64,000 bases of DNA, taken from contig NC_020179.2 in assembly GCF_000224145.3 (NCBI RefSeq), positions 2,190,688-2,254,687 on the forward strand. Direction: 5' to 3'. The notes beneath the pieces are model-generated. The model saw nothing but the letters and a program-made list of their open reading frames with translations, searched no databases and was not told the DNA's origin. The position numbers and the translations under genes are program-made. The stretch's first letter is position 1. The number at the start of each line of letters is the position of its first letter. Shown here in pieces: positions 46,266-58,039 of the stretch. Source of the stretch: Ciona intestinalis. Lineage: Eukaryota; Chordata; Ascidiacea; Phlebobranchia; Cionidae.

Positions 46266-48593
46266 ATGACAGACAACGCAAGTGGAGTGCTGTTTGATCT
46301 CCTGCATAGTCAACTTGTTGCTTACATTTATTCCACTATTGATAACAAGGTAGTAAAATACTTTTTTTAACAAACTAGAGAATTGTAAAAAATATTTATT
46401 CCCGTTTTTTCATTAAAATCATAATATTTATTTTTAATAAAAAAAAAATTGAAAATTGTGCAAAACGTCCTTTCGTAGCGAACACAAAATACTATTTCTA
46501 AAATACTATAAAAGCTGCTGCATTTGCTGTTATCGCATCAGTTTTGCTGAGCTGATTTTTCTTTATTATTTCTTTCCAGAACAAAGGTGTTTCTCAACTA
46601 GAGTCTTTGGGCTTCAGAGTTGGTGTAAGTCTTGGTGAGCAGCTCACGAAAGATCTTCCACGATTTCGTGATGAGCTGGAAGTCATGAAATTCATCTGTC
46701 GTGATTTTTGGTCCTCACTTTACCAAAAGCAAGTTGATAACTTAAGAACCAACCACCAGGTAGTCTATGCAGTTTATTTTATTTAAAAATATTTGCAACG
46801 TTAAAAGTTCATTTTGTAGTATGTTTTGATGTTCCTTGTGGCCAGTGAAATTTTGTTTCATAATTTTTTGGATGTCTCTGATACCCGTTGAATATTTTTT
46901 TATTTAAACTTTGGTGTTCTTATCGAAAAAGAACTTGAACAGTGCGCAAAACGTGCTGCGTAATTGTATTAGTGTGGGTGGAGGGTGGTGATATAAATTT
47001 AACAAGAGGTACATTAATACATTATTATATCATAATCATGCAAATACAGTTAACAATGGTTACGACATTTTTTTCCGTTAATTATATATGATAACCTAAC
47101 CTAAGGTCATAACATCCACCAACAGACCCCCAACCACAACTGTAATATGTGTGAATGTGTAATATTAAATTAATATTGTGTGGGGATTACGCTGACAAAG
47201 CACTTTTTCGCATACTTTTAAAGTAATTTTTCATACAAAAGCCAAACCATCCGGTAGACCATTCTACTGGCCACCAGTGGCAAGATTCTTATAATTTCGT
47301 TTGTGACTTTCTAGTTTTTTAAAAAAATTTTAAGAGCATAGTTTTATGTCCTAGAGACTAGTTTATGGTTTAATAACATTTATTTATTTAATTTTCTGGT
47401 TTGCGGTTGCTTAATACCCTTGTCGGGTGGTGAATGAATGAATGTAACTTACTTTATTCTCGCGTGGCCGAAAAACGACAGTCGTTATCACACGAGTTTA
47501 ACACCTCGTGCCAGCTTACGAGTTACCATTTGGGGGTATTTTTTTCATTTTTTTATGTATGGCTGATAATTTGGACAACCCATTAGTGACCACTGGGTTG
47601 GAACAATTGCTGTTAAGTGTCGTGCCCAAGGACACATACGCCCCCAATGGTAGCAACGTCGAGCCTTGAACCCATTACCTCTGGGTTACAGGCAGGTGCG
47701 TTAACCACTATGCCACGGCACCGGACATGGTGTATCTGTGTCACACCATCGTATATAGCACGAAATGAACTGTGAAAGACATACCATCATAATATCAGCA
47801 ATCATTGAGATCTTCAGATCAAATGACCCCGTTTCAATGTTAATCATCTTTACCTGTTTTTACAGGGTGTATATGTGCTGCAGGACAACGCATTTAAACT
47901 ACTTACTCATATCTCAGTAGGAAAACAATACCTTGATTGTGCACCAAGGGTAAGTTATTATAACTTTCAATAATTTAAGGAAAGACACGATAAGCGTTGG
48001 TTATAACATGCTTGGACCAAATGTTATCTGTTCTCAAGCATTAGACGCGCTGAATATATTTAAACGAAACGTACTTTAGGAATTTTTTTCAATACAATCC
48101 TTGGGCTGTAAGTGTTTTAAACATTTAAATGTAATTCGTTTTATGCCCTTGCAGTTTAGGCTTAGAATGTTTGATCATTATGTTCAATTAACGCTAGTGA
48201 TATAGATTTAAATTTTTTTTTTTTTTAAAACACAAACAAAGAAACGCAAGTTTGTGTTTAAACCGTTAATTTTCACGGGACAAATATTACAAATACATGT
48301 GCGAAAAAAATGTTTTTTTTTTGTTGAAACCTTCTAACTTCCTACAAAAATTGTACATAAACGCAGCGCCATGTGGTAGAAAAGTTAGCGTGTGTATTCT
48401 TAAATTAATGGCGCGTATTATTTAAGTTGTAATTTTGACTGTTTTTTCTAATTTTTTACCATCGCAGTACTTGGCCTTATCATGTGGCTTAATTCGTGGT
48501 GTGTTGTCCAATCTTGGTGTCAAAAGTGTGGTTACTTCAGAGGTCATTAGCATGCCATCAGCAAAGTTTCAAATCATGGTACAACGGACATGA
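46266..48593 (+). CDS. TRAPPC6B: TRAPPC6, trafficking protein particle complex subunit 6 (6B-like)
   Basis: Bet3-family subunit of the TRAPP tethering complexes acting as Rab GEFs in ER-to-Golgi traffic. Coding exons: 46266-46349, 46580-46759, 47866-47949, 48468-48593, all phase 0, giving 157 residues (human TRAPPC6B 158). Aligned motifs: LGFRVGVSLGEQLTKD, DELEVMKFICRDFW, QVDNLRTNHQGVYVLQDN, YLALSCGLIRGVLSNLG and MPSAKFQIMVQ. The stop codon is the first three bases of a 34 bp tandem repeat. Intron 2 contains a SINE. 6A and 6B were not separated by a tree, so the symbol is provisional. Confidence 0.92.
47430..47727 (-). mobile_element. tRNA-derived SINE in TRAPPC6 intron 2
   Basis: Near-complete reverse copy: tail GAATGAATGAATGTAACTTA, core CCCATTAGTGACCACTGGGT, head GGTGCGTTAACCACTATGCC. 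Confidence 0.88.
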
Positions 48594-48797
48594 CCTGTCT
48601 TGGCACCTGTCAATCAATCACGGTTGACCGATCTTGGCACCAGTCAATCAATCACTTTTGGCCGGTCTTGGCATGTGTCAATCAATCACACTTGACCTGT
48701 ATTGGCACCTGTTAATCAATCAATCACACTTGACTAAACTTGTTACCTGTCAATCAATCACGATTGACCGGTCTTGACACGTGTCAATCAATCAAGG
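48591..48797. repeat. Six-copy ~34 bp minisatellite starting at the TRAPPC6 stop codon
   Basis: The unit begins TGACC(T/G)GTCTTGGCAC, continues CTGTCAATCAATCAC and repeats six times with substitutions; the fourth unit carries one extra AATC. It forms the beginning of the 3' UTR. Confidence 0.88.
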
Positions 48798-48966
48798 TCC
48801 TCAGCAGTTAATCTGAAATGTATTTCACATCCATTAATCAGATTAAAAAAATATAACATGTTGTCCGTTTTCAAACAGAATAATACCGCCCACGATGGCT
48901 GTTTAGATTGCTATGTTTTTATTGTGACTTTAGCAAGCAGTTAACCACGTTCTTATTGAATTGTGC

Positions 48967-48972
48967 AATAAA
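48967..48972 (+). terminator. TRAPPC6 polyadenylation signal
   Basis: AATAAA about 375 bases after the stop; implies the minisatellite is transcribed. Confidence 0.5.
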
Positions 48973-49564
48973 TCTTAATACATATCGAATTGGGTGTTTT
49001 TTGAATTAAATGTTTATTTCGAAAAATAGACTTGCCGATTTTCTAAAGTACTCTGCTAGGGCATTAAATAGCATTTTTCGTTTATCCCTCCGGTTTAAAT
49101 AATCGTAGTAGTTAAAACAACTAAACTGCGGAATTTAAAAACAAAATCCACAGTCGCTAAATTACCTATGTTTAAACATGTATAAAAAACTTATTTTTTT
49201 CTGTAGCAAGAATATCATCCCATAGCTGGAACAGCAGGTAATTTGTTTATACAATGCAAAACGATAGCAATCAAGTAGTGTTTGTATATATAAACAAACT
49301 CCCCCGCGCTCACATGTTCTGCTAAAATTCTCGGTAAAGGTACAGGGGAAGAAGAATTGAGTGGGCAGTACATGTTAATCACTTTCTGACGCAGCGTTAT
49401 AACGGACGTTTATTTCTCCCAACTCGTTAAATAAAGGAGGGTTGGTCAAGATGGGATACTTAAACACATACTGACAAAAATGTAAAAATCAAATTATATA
49501 TATTGGGTTTTTGGCTGGTAAAATATTTGTTAAGTTTTATAATTAAATGTTGTTTTATTGTTAA

Positions 49565-49760
49565 TATAGTAGGGTGGGGAAGATAGGACACCTTTTCGTT
49601 TAGTTTTCTCATTTCATTTGGTAGTAAACAAAGAATATTCAATGAATTATAAAACCGTATCTTCACGACTTTCACAGACCGTTGTTAATTGTTTAAAACA
49701 CGATCAGGCTATTTCGATATTATGTGGTAAAGGTGTCCCATCTTCCCCCACTCTACTATA
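49565..49760 (-). mobile_element. MITE copy 12
   Basis: GTAGGGTGGGGAAGATAGGAC to CATCTTCCCCCACTCTACTA. A full copy sitting inside the arm of the long element. Confidence 0.88.
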
Positions 49761-49917
49761 TACGTAAAAAACACGAAATAATATTGCACGCATTTAAAAT
49801 CAAATGTTAACAATCTTTGTCTTGCCGCACAAACAAAGCTATAGGCTACAGGAGTTTGTAGAGATTATATATGGCTTTGCCCTATGCTACAGTTTTTAAT
49901 AATATGTTATTGTATAT

Positions 49918-49980
49918 TATAGTAGGGGGAAGATGGGACACCTTTTTATTATATTTTCTCGTCCCCAGCCTACTATACTA
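49918..49980 (-). mobile_element. MITE copy 13, internally deleted (~60 bp)
   Basis: GTAGGGGGAAGATGGGACACC, then TTTTCTCGTCCCC and CAGCCTACTATA; almost the entire core is gone. Confidence 0.75.
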
Positions 49981-49982
49981 TA

Positions 49983-50178
49983 TACAGTGGGGTGGGGGGA
50001 AATAGGACACATTTAGCACATAATATCCAAATATTCGGAACGTGTTTTGAACAATTAACAAAGGTCCATATCGGAGTCGTGGGGTCGGTTTTTTAATTCT
50101 TTAAGTGCTCTTTGTTTCCTACCAAATGGGACGATAAAATAGAATGAAAAGGTGTCCCACCTTTCCCCAACCTACTAT
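49983..50178 (+). mobile_element. MITE copy 14
   Basis: CAGTGGGGTGGGGGGAAATAG to CCACCTTTCCCCAACCTACT with full core. Confidence 0.86.
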
Positions 50179-51119
50179 ATGAAGAATTGGTATTGCTTGA
50201 ACAAAAAGATCAAACTGTACGAGCTATTTCAGCCTGTTTTATTAAACTACAATACTAAGTTAATGATTCAAACTCGTAAACTATAAAATTTCTGGAGTTT
50301 TAATATGATTTAGCAAGCATTTAAAATAAGCATCCTATTAATATGCTTTTTATTCAGCCATTAAAAAAATCTTTTGTTTGTTCAACACAGATTTGTTGGA
50401 CGGTGAAAATACTGTTGAATACTATACCGTAATCTTTTGTGTCTAATATATTAATTAAGTGGGTACCTGTAACGGGGATTTAAACAACGTGTTCCATATT
50501 ACCCCAAGTCCCAACACTAAATTCAACCGATAATAAATACGTTTTTTAACTATGTGAACTTATCGGAATGTTGTCTCCCTGCAATTCCACGTATCGCGAA
50601 ATTTTAAGCTTCACCTGGACGACAGGTTTACACGAAATATCCTTCATAAACTGCTATTTACTTAACTATAATCTGATAATATGCTTTGCGCTAAAATTCT
50701 AATTCAAAATTTCTATACTGTCGGTCGGTAACTGATTTTCCAAGTATTTCAAGCTGCAGCCGAATCGGTTTTCAGTTTGACGCAAATCGAGCTCAGATTA
50801 GTTCTCATAATGTGCCACATTCTGCATATAGGTTGCCCAGGGTGAATTATAAATCCATTTAATTGCGCGTACGTTGAACCGTTTGCGTCAAACCTGTTTA
50901 CATTAGCGAGTTGTAAATGCTGCCTGCCAAGGTAAGATTTTCTAAATAAATCTCTTTAGGCTTGACCTACATAGTCTGACTTATTTATGGTCAGCGTTAT
51001 CGCAGTGAGGCATCAACAAATTCTGAAATCTTATTTCTCCAAATGCCCTGCAAACTAACTCGTTTTCGTGCAACTTGAGTTTTAAAGAATTTAAAAGAGA
51101 AAATTCCACCGTTAGGGTG

Positions 51120-51127
51120 TATATAAG
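51120..51127 (+). promoter_or_regulatory. TATA box of the first LU-CCP-vWA gene
   Basis: TATATAAG about 80 bases before the signal-peptide ATG, a suitable spacing for a short 5' UTR. Confidence 0.45.
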
Positions 51128-51206
51128 GGACATGCTTTGCGAAACAAGTCATTCGTTTACTGGTGTTAAACATAGAGATATTGTAAGCTTACATATAGGC
51201 ATCAAA

Positions 51207-54200
51207 ATGAAGACTATTTTTTGTGCTATTTTATTTTATGTTGTGGTACTTCGACAGTATACATCGGGTAAGAATTTAAGTTTGCGTTTATGTGAAGCAC
51301 ACAAGTGTGTTTCAATTATCTAACACATGTTGTACACATCGAAAAAGTTACATACTTACATCTTGTTTATTTTTTAACGATTTTTTTTAAACTTATTTGC
51401 AACGGTTATACAGAGTATGGCGGCAGAAGTATAGGGACTCCTTTATAGCTCATAATATCCACATAACATGATCGTGTTTTAAACAATTAACAATGCGGTC
51501 TATGGGAACAAGGGTCTATATAAGAATGTTCTTTGATTACCATCAAATGGGACGAGAAAATTGAATGAAAATGTGTTCATTCCATTTTCTCGCGCCATTT
51601 ATTAGTAAACAAAGAACATCGTATCTTTACGACTTCAATAGAGCGTTGTAAATTGTTTTAAAACACGATCAGGATATTTGAATATTGTGTGCTAAAGGTG
51701 TCTCATCTTCCCCCACACATTACCATATACAATAGATATGGAATGTTTGGTATAATGTGTATTACAACTGGTTATTTAATCGACATATATATTTATCTTC
51801 GATTCTACATTAAATTTATTTGTTTCTTCCGCATATAGCTGTTCCCGTTATGTGCTTCGTATGCGACACCTCAAGAACAAATGAAGAATGCACCTCAAAA
51901 GGAGGTCTGGTGCGATGTAAAGACGGTGAAGTAAGTGCTTATAATACCTTTGTGAAATGAACCACAGGAGTTCATTTAATTGACCTATGTGTGGTTATGC
52001 AGATGTGTATGAATGAAGTACGCCGCATTGGTAACGGAGTGCATATCTCGAAGAGGTGCAAGCAAATACAAGCATGCGATAACAACCTTTCTCAGGTATG
52101 TATTACAGATTTATGATTTCATTTTAAGTAAACCGGTCACTTGTGTGCACAAAATACTTTACAATATTCTCTTAAATACGGTCGGGGAATATGGGACACC
52201 TTTGCGTTCTATTTTTTCGTTCCATTTGATAGTACACAAAGAATATTCAAGAAATTATAAAGTCGTATCCTAACGACTCCCGTATAGATCGTTGTTAATT
52301 GTTTAAAATACGAAGATATTTGGATATTATATGCTAAAGGTGTCCCATCTTCCCCCGCAGTACTATATGTGAAAAAAGGTTAATGTGCCTATCAAATTTG
52401 ATGTATAGGTTACACTTAAGTAAAGCACATTCATTACAAATATGAAATATTATCACTTGTTTGCAGGGAAGCGTATGCGACCCATCTCAACTAAGCTCAG
52501 TATGCCGAAGTTGTTGCATTAAAGACCGATGCAACTCTAGACAACTGTACATTGGCGAAGAACCTGAACTTCCAGGTGAATGAATGAATATAACATAGTT
52601 ACCCTTGTTTTATTGTATCTTGTGGTTATATTATTATACGTATTGTCCTATTTTAAGTACCGTAACAAATATGGTAGAGTGGGTATATATTAAGAGGTGC
52701 TATGAGGACAAAATTCTACATCATATTATAAAAAATATCATTTATACATACTTTAATTAAAAGTACCAAAAACTCTTGAGTTTTCTACATAAGGGCCCGA
52801 GAACACACATGGGCTGTGGCGGTTATTTTATTATAATATTTATGAACGATTTTTGTGTTACAGTTGTGGTTCGAACCCCGGTGAGAAGCCCTATTTGTCC
52901 TGCGCTTGAACATCCTCAAAATGGACGCAAAGTTTGCGAGTTTAGAAACAAATACAACGAAATCGGAACGCAATGTAGATTTGCATGCAGTGAAGGTATA
53001 AGGTTGAGTTTCAAATGGCGACTGACTATTCATTATATTATATACGACGTTTATATATTTGTTTATTGAATGCAGATGCCTATCTTCACAATTAATAAGA
53101 AATAAATGGAATACGCAGGCATTATTTTACTTCAATATTTTATGATTTTCTATCTCATTACAACATCTGTTTATTTAAACTAAAGCCTCATATTTCTGTG
53201 TTATTTCATGCTAAAGTTGTAGATTTTGTAGATTTTCTTACCGCCTGCAGTAAATTACGTCTAAAACTGTTTTGATTCCAGGATACGAGTTGATAGGAAA
53301 CGTTAAAAGCACGTGCGTTCGAAAAAGCATAGGAGCAAAATTTGACAAGAGTACACCTATTTGTAAACGTAAGTATATATAACTTCCCGTGTGTTTTAAT
53401 ATGTTTGTTTTAAGTGTCAACTAAACAAAGGTGTAGTAGTACTAATATGGTAGGTATCACCCCCCAAATTTTTATGTGGCATATTTGAAATATAGAGGTA
53501 ATGTGTGCTAAGTGTCCCGTCATTCCTCACTCTACTATATATACCACTTTTTAAAATACCGTATTGTATATTTATTTTACTTTGTGTAGGTAAGTAATTA
53601 TCTTTTATCCTAAAGCTATTGTGTTTGTATGATGAACCACAGGAAAGACTTGTCCAGCGATCCCAACAGCGCCCACTGACGGAAGTGTTTCTTGTACGAG
53701 ATCTAAGAACATTGGCAGCATGTGTACGTTTATTTGCAATGCTGGATTCCTGCTCAGAGGTTCACGCTCTGTCACATGTGGTATGTTATTATAAATGTTT
53801 CCAAAACACAACTCTTCAAATATTAATCTTTTACAGAGGAATCTAAACGATGGACAACAGTCTCACCCACTTGTCACAGTGTAACATGTCCACTTCAGCG
53901 TCACCTGCAAAACGGACGCGTTGAATGTACCAACGGTAATCGAGCCGGTAGCGAATGCAGGTGAAACTTTACGCTTTAAGTTATTAAAATAAACAAGAAT
54001 TCAATAGAGAATGTCCGTGTTGTTTTCTTTAAACAAATCCCCGCAGGCGGTGTGCCAAAATTGTTGTAAACTGTATTTTTCTGTTTTCAGTTTCTTCTGT
54101 AACAATGGATTTGAACTAACTGGGCATTCGACGTTAGTTTGTAACATAGAGGATGCTATTGCCGTGTGGAACAACGTTGCTCCAATTTGTACAGGTAATG

Positions 54201-57200
54201 TTTTGACCGGCGCCGTGGAAATGGTTAGATGTTACGGTTTCAATGCTCGTCGCTGCTGCCACTGTAGACGTATGTGTTTTTAGGCTAAACACTTACCGGC
54301 AATTGCTCCAAGCCAGTGGTCACTAATAGGATTTCTAAATTGTTAGCCATACATAAAACAAATAAAAAGCCTTATAAAAATAATTACTTCCCGAAGGTTT
54401 ATAAAGACGTGGTAACTCGTAAGCTGACACAAGGTGTATGGAACAGAATGCTTGTGTTATAAGGACTGTCCTTAAGTTATATTGTACCGTGGGGGAAGAT
54501 GGGTCACCTTTAGCACATTATGTCCAAATATTCTCATCGTGTTTTAGACAATTAACAACTGTCTATGGGAGTCGTGAGGATTCGGTTTTATAATTTTATG
54601 AGCGATCTTTGTTTACTACTAAATTATAGACGAGAAAACAGGGTGAAAAGGTGTTCCATCTTCCCCAACCCTACTATATTTAGTAATTATACATTCAATG
54701 TCCTAAAATATTCATATCGATACTGAGAGAGATAATTAAAGATCATACAGGCGCGTAAATTGGTGTTTAATTCTCTTAAAAATACATATATAGGTATAAG
54801 GAGAAAGACCATTTTATCAGATGTTTTGTTTATAAGCTTTGTCCGTCTTGAGGGTATGAATTTTAAGTTTTTTTTTTCATTGCGTAACTTATATACATGT
54901 AGCATGTAGATTTACGAAACGCTTACATTACAGAGCGCCTATGTGTCGAACTAAACACAATAAACAACGGGCAGTTCTCATGTTCGAATTCGAACCATTT
55001 CAACTCAACATGCTCCCTTGAGTGCAACGCCGATCAAGGCTACTTCCCTTCACCAAGTAATACTCAGTTCATCTGCATAGATGGAATTTGGAATGCCCCC
55101 AAACCTTGTTGTACGAGTAAGTTTAAGATGTATAATCGTGCTGTGTGGCATTTTAGATGCAAATAAAACATGTAAAAATAGAAAAATTACTACGTATGAA
55201 TAATAATGAAAAGCGATGCTGCTATAATACCCCCCAAAACAAATACAGCTCATGCTTGCCGTGCTTATACAAATAAAGCTGGTATTAAACTGTCTTTACA
55301 CCTGAACAGGAAGCTGTCCACCTTATACTGTTATGGACTTGGTCGTTATTCTTGATTCATCGTCTTCTGTTGGACTTGACAATTGGAACACAATGAAAAG
55401 TTTCGCGAAACGATTTGTTGGGTGAGCTATTGTTACTTGTTGTCGGAAGCAGAATGCCTTTATAATATTCTATACGGTAGGGTGGGGAGGAAGGGACACC
55501 CACGACTCACATAGACCGCTGTTATTGTTAAAAACACGATCTGGATATTTGGATATTATGTTCTAGTTGTGTCCCATCTTACCCCACAGTACTATATAGT
55601 AGGGTGGTGGAAGACGGGACACCTTTAGCACATAATATATAAATATCAAGATACTGTTTTTAACAATTATTACCGGTCTATATAAGAGTCGTGAACATAC
55701 GGTTTATAATTCTTTAATTGATTTTGTTTACAACTAAATGGGACGAGAAAATAGAATGAAAAGGTGTCCCATCTTTCCCACCCTATTATACCTTGCGCAA
55801 ATGAGTAACTTTGTTCACCTTTAAAGACAAACATAAATCAACATACAGAATACGGGGCTTATAAATACAAAAGTATATTTTTCATACCTTCTGTTGAGGT
55901 GGAGAATGTAGCGCATGTTACTATTCGATATTAATGTTCTTAGGGCCTAATTAGTCTTAGAACCTTAAAATCTAAAATAAAAATACGCATCAGAAAACTC
56001 TGCCCTATTAAACCATAATATAGCTAAATGGGCTTTTATATATTTTTATAGCAGCCGAAACACATTTAAACAAAATCGTTTTATTTTTCAGCTCCTTCGT
56101 AATTGCTTCAAATCTTGCGCGAGTTTCAGTGATCCGTTACAACAGATATGTTGATATTCCGAATCGTGTGTTGTTTAGAGATTTTCCAGATAATAGAACC
56201 GGCCTCTTGTCTCATATAGATCAACTACCATACGAAGGATCAGGTAAAAGCTGGTCAAGAAAATTATAAAACTTTTAATGACAATATTTCTGTCGCCGTG
56301 GCTCAATGGTTCGCGAACCTTCTTCCAACCGAGAGGTTAAGGGTTCAAGGTTGGTCGCTGCTACCATTGTGGGCGTTTGTGTCCTTGGGCAAGACTGTTA
56401 ACGATAATTACTTTAATTCAATGGTCACTATTGGGTTGTCAGCTGCACATTAAAACAAATTTTAAAAGCAATCACCTACAAAGTTACATATGTGGTAACT
56501 CGTATAAGCTGACATGAGGTGCATGAAACAGAACACCCACCGTGTTATAAACACACGTCCTGTCCTTTTCCGCCACGCGAAGATACCAGTTACATTTAGT
56601 ATTTACAATATAATAAAAAAAATCAATATATTTTTAACTCATTATTAAAAATTTTCTATGTTTTTTTTCAGGCACTAAAACGGGCCTGGCTTTGAGATAC
56701 ACCAAAGACGTTCTTTTGCAGCCGATTAGTGGCAATAGAAAGAATGTAAAGGACGTCGTGCTGATTATTACAGATGGAAGATCACAAGACAATGTCACTG
56801 AAGTATCACAGCAACTTAGAGACATGAATGTCTTGGTAATGAATATTTTGTATTCTCGCTATTTTGATAAGAACCGGGGTATATAGGGTAGGGGAACATG
56901 GGACACACTTTTATTCTATTTTCTCGTCCAGTTTGGTAGTAAACAAAGAACATTCGAATAATTATAAAACTGTTATTATTTAAAAAAAATTTAATCAGGG
57001 TGTTTAGATATTATGTGCTAAAGGTGTCCCCCCTTTCCACACCCTACCACAAGGGAGTAGATCTGATTATTTGTTTAAAAAATCAATAACCGTCGTATTT
57101 TTGCGTAAAATATATTACCGGTCTCAATATAGGTCGCCGAATAATTAATTCTATAGAAAAACAATTATATTTAGTCGAGTAACGTTATCGGATTTATAAT

Positions 57201-57514
57201 ACGCTGACAGTAGCAGTCTTTATCAATATATGTATTACTAATTTGGTATTTAATAATACTCAATATTTATCTCTTCTTTACATTTACAAATCTTTTAGAT
57301 CAACGTAATTGGAATCGTGCCATCAAATGGCCGTGGGCTCGATGCTGACGAATTGCTTAGCATTGCTGGGACACCGGATCACCTGCAAATTGCAACATCG
57401 GGATTTAGTGATTTGAACGAAAATCTCATGACTGATCTAAGCGACCATTTCTGTAGAAACCCGTGCGGATACGGTTTAACAGCTGATGCGTTTGTTGCTT
57501 CTGAATTTGATTAA
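51207..57514 (+). CDS. Secreted Ly6/uPAR-CCP(x4)-vWA protein, copy 1
   Basis: Coding exons: 51207-51267, 51839-51930, 52003-52095, 52467-52575, 52864-52995, 53282-53368, 53643-53780, 53837-53960, 54091-54194, 54934-55116, 55310-55421, 56092-56243, 56672-56835, 57299-57514, in frame, 588 residues. A signal peptide (1-20) is followed by an Ly6/uPAR fold (about 24-118) starting CFVCDTS and closing with CCIKDRCN, the CCxxxxCN signature. Four CCP/sushi domains lie at about 131-190, 194-251, 255-312 and 316-373, and a vWA domain at 376-570. The vWA keeps the metal-site residues DSSSS, the Thr of GTKTG and ITDG. No transmembrane or GPI segment follows the vWA. Exons 5-10 meet at phase 1 or 2, fitting exon shuffling. 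CCP plus vWA recalls complement factor B/C2 but there is no protease. Role unknown; recognition or immunity is inferred. Confidence 0.88.
51413..51575 (+). mobile_element. MITE copy 15a, first half of an inverted pair
   Basis: Diverged left end near 51413 (AGTATGGCGGCAGAAGTATA), then plus-orientation core to AAATGGGACGAGAAAATTGA. Its right terminus is lost at the junction with 15b. Confidence 0.7.
51576..51725 (-). mobile_element. MITE copy 15b, second half of an inverted pair
   Basis: Starts directly with TTCATTCCATTTTCTCG and continues in reverse orientation to CATCTTCCCCCACACATTAC. Confidence 0.75.
52178..52369 (-). mobile_element. MITE copy 16
   Basis: CGGTCGGGGAATATGGGACAC to CATCTTCCCCCGCAGTACTA, full core. 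Confidence 0.86.
53400..53545. repeat. Arm fragment of the long-inverted-repeat element
   Basis: GTAGTACTAATATGGTAGGT, ATTTGAAATATAGAGGTAAT and the end GTGTCCCGTCATTCCTCACT track the right arm loosely. Confidence 0.5.
54207..54478 (+). mobile_element. tRNA-derived SINE in intron 9 of copy 1
   Basis: GGCGCCGTGGAAATGGTTAG head, AAACACTTACCGGCAATTGC core, GTGGTAACTCGTAAGCTGAC tail. The B-box is decayed. Confidence 0.82.
54483..54680 (+). mobile_element. MITE copy 17, directly after a SINE
   Basis: ACCGTGGGGGAAGATGGGTCA to CATCTTCCCCAACCCTACTA. Confidence 0.86.
55472..55597 (-). mobile_element. MITE copy 18, short
   Basis: GGTAGGGTGGGGAGGAAGGGA joined to CACGACTCACATAGACCGCT and on to CATCTTACCCCACAGTACTA; about 70 bases of core are missing. 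It abuts copy 19. Confidence 0.8.
55598..55791 (+). mobile_element. MITE copy 19, abutting copy 18
   Basis: GTAGGGTGGTGGAAGACGGGA to CATCTTTCCCACCCTATTAT, full core. Confidence 0.86.
56291..56612 (+). mobile_element. tRNA-derived SINE in intron 12 of copy 1
   Basis: GTCGCCGTGGCTCAATGGTT head, GGGTTCAAGG B-box, TGTCCTTGGGCAAGAC, and tail AAGCTGACATGAGGTGCATG. Near full length. Confidence 0.85.
56881..57051 (-). mobile_element. MITE copy 20, short
   Basis: TAGGGTAGGGGAACATGGGAC to CCCCCCTTTCCACACCCTAC; about 25 core bases missing. Confidence 0.82.
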
Positions 57515-57730
57515 TCAGTTTGGTTACCGCTTTTTCTGTAAAATTCTAGTATTTCAAGATTTTTGTTGTTAATTGTCAGTTTGCATGCTGTCGTATCGTG
57601 TTTGTTTTGAGTATTTTAGTCAATACAGTTCCGTATCAAAAGTATTGGATTAGTTTTGTGTTTCCTGCAAAATGAATGTAATGATTAAGTGTGCACGGGA
57701 AAACGAATCCATATGAAGCATACGGAGAGA

Positions 57731-57736
57731 AATAAA
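57731..57736 (+). terminator. Polyadenylation signal of LU-CCP-vWA copy 1
   Basis: AATAAA about 215 bases after the stop codon. Confidence 0.55.
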
Positions 57737-58039
57737 GAGGGAAAACGTTATTTTTCAAAGTAACCAAAGGCATTGCTGGGTTTTGGTGTAGGTCAAAAAC
57801 GATCATAACGTTGGCCCTATAAGAATGGAGGGTATAGTATGGCGAACATTAGTCCCGAATAAAGAGGAAGTGTCATATTGTAAGCATCGATTACGATTTT
57901 TTATAGGGTTTTTGTATGGCGTTCATCTTAAACACCACACAAAAATCACATTTATAATTTTGTTTAACATGTATATTAGAGAGGGGAACATGGGATGTAG
58001 GGTAAGACGACATTTTCTTAAAATTCATTTTTTACAGGC

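Larger units (their letters stand above)
49430..50530. mobile_element. Long-inverted-repeat element copy, interrupted by MITEs
   Basis: 49430-49560 follows the left arm of the 21116-22523 element (GGTCAAGATGGGATACTTAA). After the MITE at 49565, the arm continues at about 49762 (ACACGAAATAATATTGCACG). After two more MITE copies, internal sequence continues from 50190 to about 50530. The element is diverged and its right end is uncertain. Confidence 0.6.
48973..51206. other. Repeat-rich spacer between TRAPPC6 and the first LU-CCP-vWA gene
   Basis: Holds the nested long-inverted-repeat element and three MITEs (49430-50530), an exon-like 31-base segment at 49207-49237, and the promoter of the downstream gene. 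No confident coding exon. Confidence 0.5.
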
